DNA from: Dyadobacter sp. SG02
Lineage (GTDB): Bacteria > Bacteroidota > Bacteroidia > Cytophagales > Spirosomataceae
Reading direction: 5' to 3'
Length of the DNA: 64,000 nt
Assembly (NCBI RefSeq): GCF_900109045.1
Contig: NZ_FNYL01000017.1
Location: 124,001-188,000, forward strand
Shown here: piece after piece, positions 61,410 to 64,000 of the stretch
Position numbering within the stretch: position 1 is the stretch's first letter
How the letters are laid out: every line of letters begins with the position of its first letter
Notes under the pieces: generated by a model
Databases searched by the model: none
What the model was told of the DNA's origin: nothing
The model's input: the letters and a program-made list of their open reading frames with translations, nothing else
Position numbers and translations under genes: made by a program

Positions 61410-62349
61410 AAAATGCCTATACTGCTACAAACCGCTGGACGAAGACATTTCGGGCGATTTTCACGTGCATTGCAGTACTGAATTTTTTGGTTTGAAAACG
61501 CCTCCCGCATTAGGCTATTCCTTTGCCGAAATGGCTGAGCTGGCAAAAAATATTGTGGAACGAAGCGTAGCAGTGCCTGGTGTACAGCCCAAATTGTCGC
61601 TATCGATTGTGAACGAGGTATTATCGAACGGCAATCGCGGCAGGCTTACAATCGTCGGTGCCATGGGAGGAGGATACATTTTTAAACCCCCGGTCGAGAA
61701 ATACCCAGAAATGCCTCAGAATGAGCATGTAACTATGCGCATAGCGGGAGCTTTTGGCCTTCAAACCGTAAAATCGAGCCTGATCCGGTTGGAATCGGGA
61801 GAGCTTTCATACATTACCAAAAGAATCGACCGGGTGCAAGGGGATAGGAAAGTCCACATGCTGGATATGTTTCAAATTCTGGAAGCGTTCGATAAATACA
61901 AGGGGTCTATGGAGCGGGTTGGTAAAGCGCTGCGCCAGTATTCGGTCAACACGTTACTCGATCAGCTGACGCTGTTTGAACTGACTATTTTTAGCTTCCT
62001 GACGGGGAATAATGATATGCACCTCAAAAATTTTTCCATGATAAAAAGCGGTTCGGGCTGGTCGCTTGCACCTGCTTATGATCTGCTGAATGTCACGATC
62101 GTGAACCCGGAAGATTCCGAGGAGCTTGCATTGACGCTGGAAGGTAAAAAACGGAAGCTCGAACGGGAGCATTTCGTGCGTTTTGCCGAGGGTATGGGGT
62201 TGAATGCGAAGCAGATTAAAGGGGTATTTAGCCGTTTTCTCAAAAATAAGCCATTGGCGATGGATTGGATCGGTAACTCTTTCCTGTCCGACGATTTGAA
62301 AACTGCATATAGCCATTTGTTAAACGAACGATACCAGCGCCTGAACTAA
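61402..62349 (+). CDS. HipT-like serine/threonine kinase toxin
   Basis: A 315-residue kinase domain. It begins with a Cys/His set (CLYC at 5-8, HVHC at 21-24) that resembles a small zinc finger, not seen in E. coli HipT. GVQPKLS (60-66), the catalytic NNDMHLKN (203-210, Asp 205) and the metal-binding PAYDLL (224-229, Asp 227) are intact. HipA and HipT toxins phosphorylate aminoacyl-tRNA synthetases and stop growth; the target here is unknown. It ends one base before the nei-type gene's end. Confidence 0.88.
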   Translation: MNRKCLYCYKPLDEDISGDFHVHCSTEFFGLKTPPALGYSFAEMAELAKNIVERSVAVPGVQPKLSLSIVNEVLSNGNRGRLTIVGAMGGGYIFKPPVEKYPEMPQNEHVTMRIAGAFGLQTVKSSLIRLESGELSYITKRIDRVQGDRKVHMLDMFQILEAFDKYKGSMERVGKALRQYSVNTLLDQLTLFELTIFSFLTGNNDMHLKNFSMIKSGSGWSLAPAYDLLNVTIVNPEDSEELALTLEGKKRKLEREHFVRFAEGMGLNAKQIKGVFSRFLKNKPLAMDWIGNSFLSDDLKTAYSHLLNERYQRLN

Positions 62350-62350
62350 C

Positions 62351-63085
62351 TCAATACCGCCGCTGGCAATTCTCGCAAAAATAGCTCCGACGCTTCGTGC
62401 GCCCCAGGTATTCCTTATGAAACGGAATGTCACACCGGGGGCAAATCTTCTTCGTGTGCGCGAGCCAGTGTTTCTTTAAAGTGAATTCCTTCTTCCATTC
62501 GAGGAAATCGAAGGCGTAGTTCCGGGTTTCTTTAACCAGTTCTTTCAATTTGGCATCGGGGATTTCGCCGAGCTTGCTGAGCGGGTGCATCCGTATGCGG
62601 AAGAGGACTTCGTTTTTGATGATATTACCGCTGCCAGCGAAGATATCCTGATTCAAAAGGGCATCGCAAGCGAGCATTTTGGGGTTTTCTTTCAGCTTCT
62701 TAAATGCGGCTGTCGGCTTCCAGGTTTTGGACATAATATCGGCCGACCAGTCGTAAATCTCATCCGCCGGCGCTTCGATCAGTTGGACGGACGAAGTATA
62801 AAAGTTCAGCTCATGCTTGTCGAAAACGAGACTAAGACGCGGCGGGGTTTTCTTTTGTTCGTCGATGAGGTAGGAGCCGAAGAGCATGAAATGGATACGA
62901 ATGGTGAAGTCCTTGAAGCAGATCAGGAAATGTTTTCCCCACGACTTGAAATCGGTCACTTTCTCGCCGATCAGCCGATCCTTATCGATCTTGGAATTAC
63001 CCTCCACGTGGCGGATAACCTTGCCTTTCAGCCCGAGTTCGTCAACGGCTTCTCGTAAAATAACAATAGATGGTCCTTCGGGCAT
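62351..63085 (-). CDS. Nei/Fpg-family DNA glycosylase
   Basis: A 244-residue base-excision repair enzyme. The catalytic N-terminus after Met processing is PEGPS, with Ser in the place of the second Glu of the usual PEGPE. The helix-two-turn-helix has SGNIIKNE (about 151) and the C-terminal zinc finger CPRC...CENC (about 212-239) is complete. The usual role is removal of oxidised pyrimidines (Nei) or purines (Fpg). The family has more divergent clades in Bacteroidota; the substrate is unknown. It converges on the Hip kinase gene with one base between. Confidence 0.88.
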   Translation of the reverse strand: MPEGPSIVILREAVDELGLKGKVIRHVEGNSKIDKDRLIGEKVTDFKSWGKHFLICFKDFTIRIHFMLFGSYLIDEQKKTPPRLSLVFDKHELNFYTSSVQLIEAPADEIYDWSADIMSKTWKPTAAFKKLKENPKMLACDALLNQDIFAGSGNIIKNEVLFRIRMHPLSKLGEIPDAKLKELVKETRNYAFDFLEWKKEFTLKKHWLAHTKKICPRCDIPFHKEYLGRTKRRSYFCENCQRRY

Positions 63086-63115
63086 GGCGTTTTTTTCGAA
63101 CTCTTTTCTAAAAAT

Positions 63116-63257
63116 GTGCCAGAGTTAAGCAAGGAAGATAAATCCCCTGACGGGATTTTCGGATTGCTACACATTGGCATTGCTACCAATGTTATATCGC
63201 TACGCGATTTTCGATAAAAGGCTCCTCCCTTCTTCCACCCTTCCTCAACTCTGGCAC
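63116..63257. repeat. MITE-like or REP-like element with inverted ends
   Basis: GTGCCAGAGTT (63116-63126) and AACTCTGGCAC (63247-63257) are perfect inverted ends of a 142-base segment. Inside are three hairpins: AATCCC/GGGATT (63141-63157), CATTGG/CCAATG (63172-63191) and ATCGC-tac-GCGAT (63196-63208). No coding capacity. Confidence 0.75.
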
Positions 63258-63321
63258 TATTCTTGTAACCATTACGAAGTCGAATAGCGTAAACCTTACT
63301 TTCCATTACTGACATCTTATT

Positions 63322-64000
63322 ATGGGACTATTTTTCAAAAGTCGCAAGCACGAAACCACTCCCGAACTGCCCGAATGGCTTAGCGCAAGGGACAGTTTCC
63401 CCTTCTACATCAAAGCGCCGATGACCCTGATCGGGCTCTATCTGTTCTTTTACATTCTCAACCTGTTGCAGGAGATCATTGTCCCGTTCGCGTTCGCCGG
63501 GCTCATTGCGGTGCTGCTCAACCCGATCTACAACCGGTTTCAAAAGTGGAAATTCAATAAGGTTATAGCTATCGTGCTCACGATTTTCATCGCTATTCTG
63601 GTGGTGGCCGGCATTACGTTTTTCTTGTCGTCGCAAATTGTTCAGTTCGGCGATATGATCCCGCAGCTGGAAAAGAAGGCAATGAAGTTACTCGACAATT
63701 TGCAGGTTTGGCTCTCGTCGAGTTTCGGCATTTCCACCGAAAAACAAATGAGCATGCTCGACGAGGCGATCAACAACAGTCGGACGTATGTAGGCAAGAC
63801 GGTCAATACACTTTTTGGAATTATCAGCTATTTTGTACTGATCCCACTTTATATATTCCTGCTTTTGTTTTACAAACCATTGATCCTCAACTTTATATTC
63901 GAGGTTTTTGATGAAAACAATTCCGAGCAGGTAGCCGAAATTTTGCAGGAAACCAAAGGCGCGGTGCAAAGCTATATTGTAGGGTTGATGATCGAAACGA
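63322..64000 (+). CDS. AI-2E-family transporter, N-terminal part
   Basis: The frame from ATG 63322 (MGLFFKSRKHETTPELPEW) is open to the window edge, about 226 residues. Hydrophobic helices at about 36-75, 90-112 and 165-185 and the segment LNPIYNRFQKWKFNKVIAIVLTI match the start of AI-2E (PerM/TqsA) family membrane proteins. The substrate of most members is unknown. The C-terminus lies beyond the window. It starts 64 bases after the MITE-like repeat. Confidence 0.85.
   Translation, partial: MGLFFKSRKHETTPELPEWLSARDSFPFYIKAPMTLIGLYLFFYILNLLQEIIVPFAFAGLIAVLLNPIYNRFQKWKFNKVIAIVLTIFIAILVVAGITFFLSSQIVQFGDMIPQLEKKAMKLLDNLQVWLSSSFGISTEKQMSMLDEAINNSRTYVGKTVNTLFGIISYFVLIPLYIFLLLFYKPLILNFIFEVFDENNSEQVAEILQETKGAVQSYIVGLMIET

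Noticed and set aside
1..64000. CRISPR arrays, tRNA and rRNA genes
   Set aside because: No regularly spaced direct repeats with unique spacers, and no tRNA or rRNA signature, were found; the 40-bp spaced palindromes at 60725 are operators with AT-rich spacers of 22 bases, too few and too similar to be a CRISPR array.

Overview
The window looks like chromosome from a Bacteroidota bacterium of the Cytophagales, possibly a Dyadobacter relative; the genus is inference. Supporting signs are SusC/SusD and FecR/ECF-sigma genes, type IX secretion C-terminal tails, lipoproteins with short lipoboxes, a bacillithiol gene (bshB1), a one-polypeptide purL, and promoters of the Bacteroidetes form TTTG-N19/20-TAnnTTTG with little Shine-Dalgarno signal. 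No tRNA or rRNA gene was recognised.

Layout. 1-1205 holds the start of a response regulator and a long gene-poor stretch. 1206-4807 holds a membrane-anchored dihaem cytochrome c, two LVIVD-repeat lipoproteins with an outer-membrane-type protein, and a VOC protein. 4818-10987 is one minus-strand operon (DUF4856 lipoprotein, imelysin-like lipoprotein, HTTM membrane protein, TonB-dependent receptor), probably for metal (iron) uptake. 11215-18950 is housekeeping: msrB, bshB1, an M23/LysM peptidase, trxB, an OmpA-family protein, queE and mnmE.

18951-21951 is an AT-rich insert with three tightly packed genes: a PD-(D/E)XK-like sce7726 protein, an sce7725 (beta-family) protein and a RES-domain protein. 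It resembles a defence or toxin cassette and is the best candidate here for a poorly described system. 22429-27195 holds stress and redox regulators and enzymes (Crp/Fnr, flavodoxin-like, DoxX, SDR, two AraC proteins). 27302-33182 is a mixed set of small and secreted proteins. 33260-33837 is a Y1 transposase with three REP-like hairpins, the last touching the purL promoter (purL 33882-37544).

37700-43600 holds a Bro-N protein, a TetR regulator with a clear operator and its divergent targets, and a GDSL lipoprotein next to a frameshifted T9SS esterase gene. 43868-47982 is a second AT-rich accessory zone: an RlaP-like nucleotidyltransferase, a Fic protein with a convergent overlapping VbhA-like antitoxin, an SHIIP-motif protein, a PIN-domain protein, and a structured RNA leader before a small gene. 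48116-60619 holds an alpha-L-fucosidase, a 2H phosphoesterase, a T9SS FG-GAP protein and a sigma/FecR/SusC/SusD glycan-uptake locus.

60725-62349 is a split Hip toxin-antitoxin operon (hipB, HipS-like, HipT-like kinase) preceded by four 18-bp operator-like palindromes spaced exactly 40 bp apart. The window ends with a Nei/Fpg-type glycosylase, a MITE-like repeat and the start of an AI-2E family transporter.
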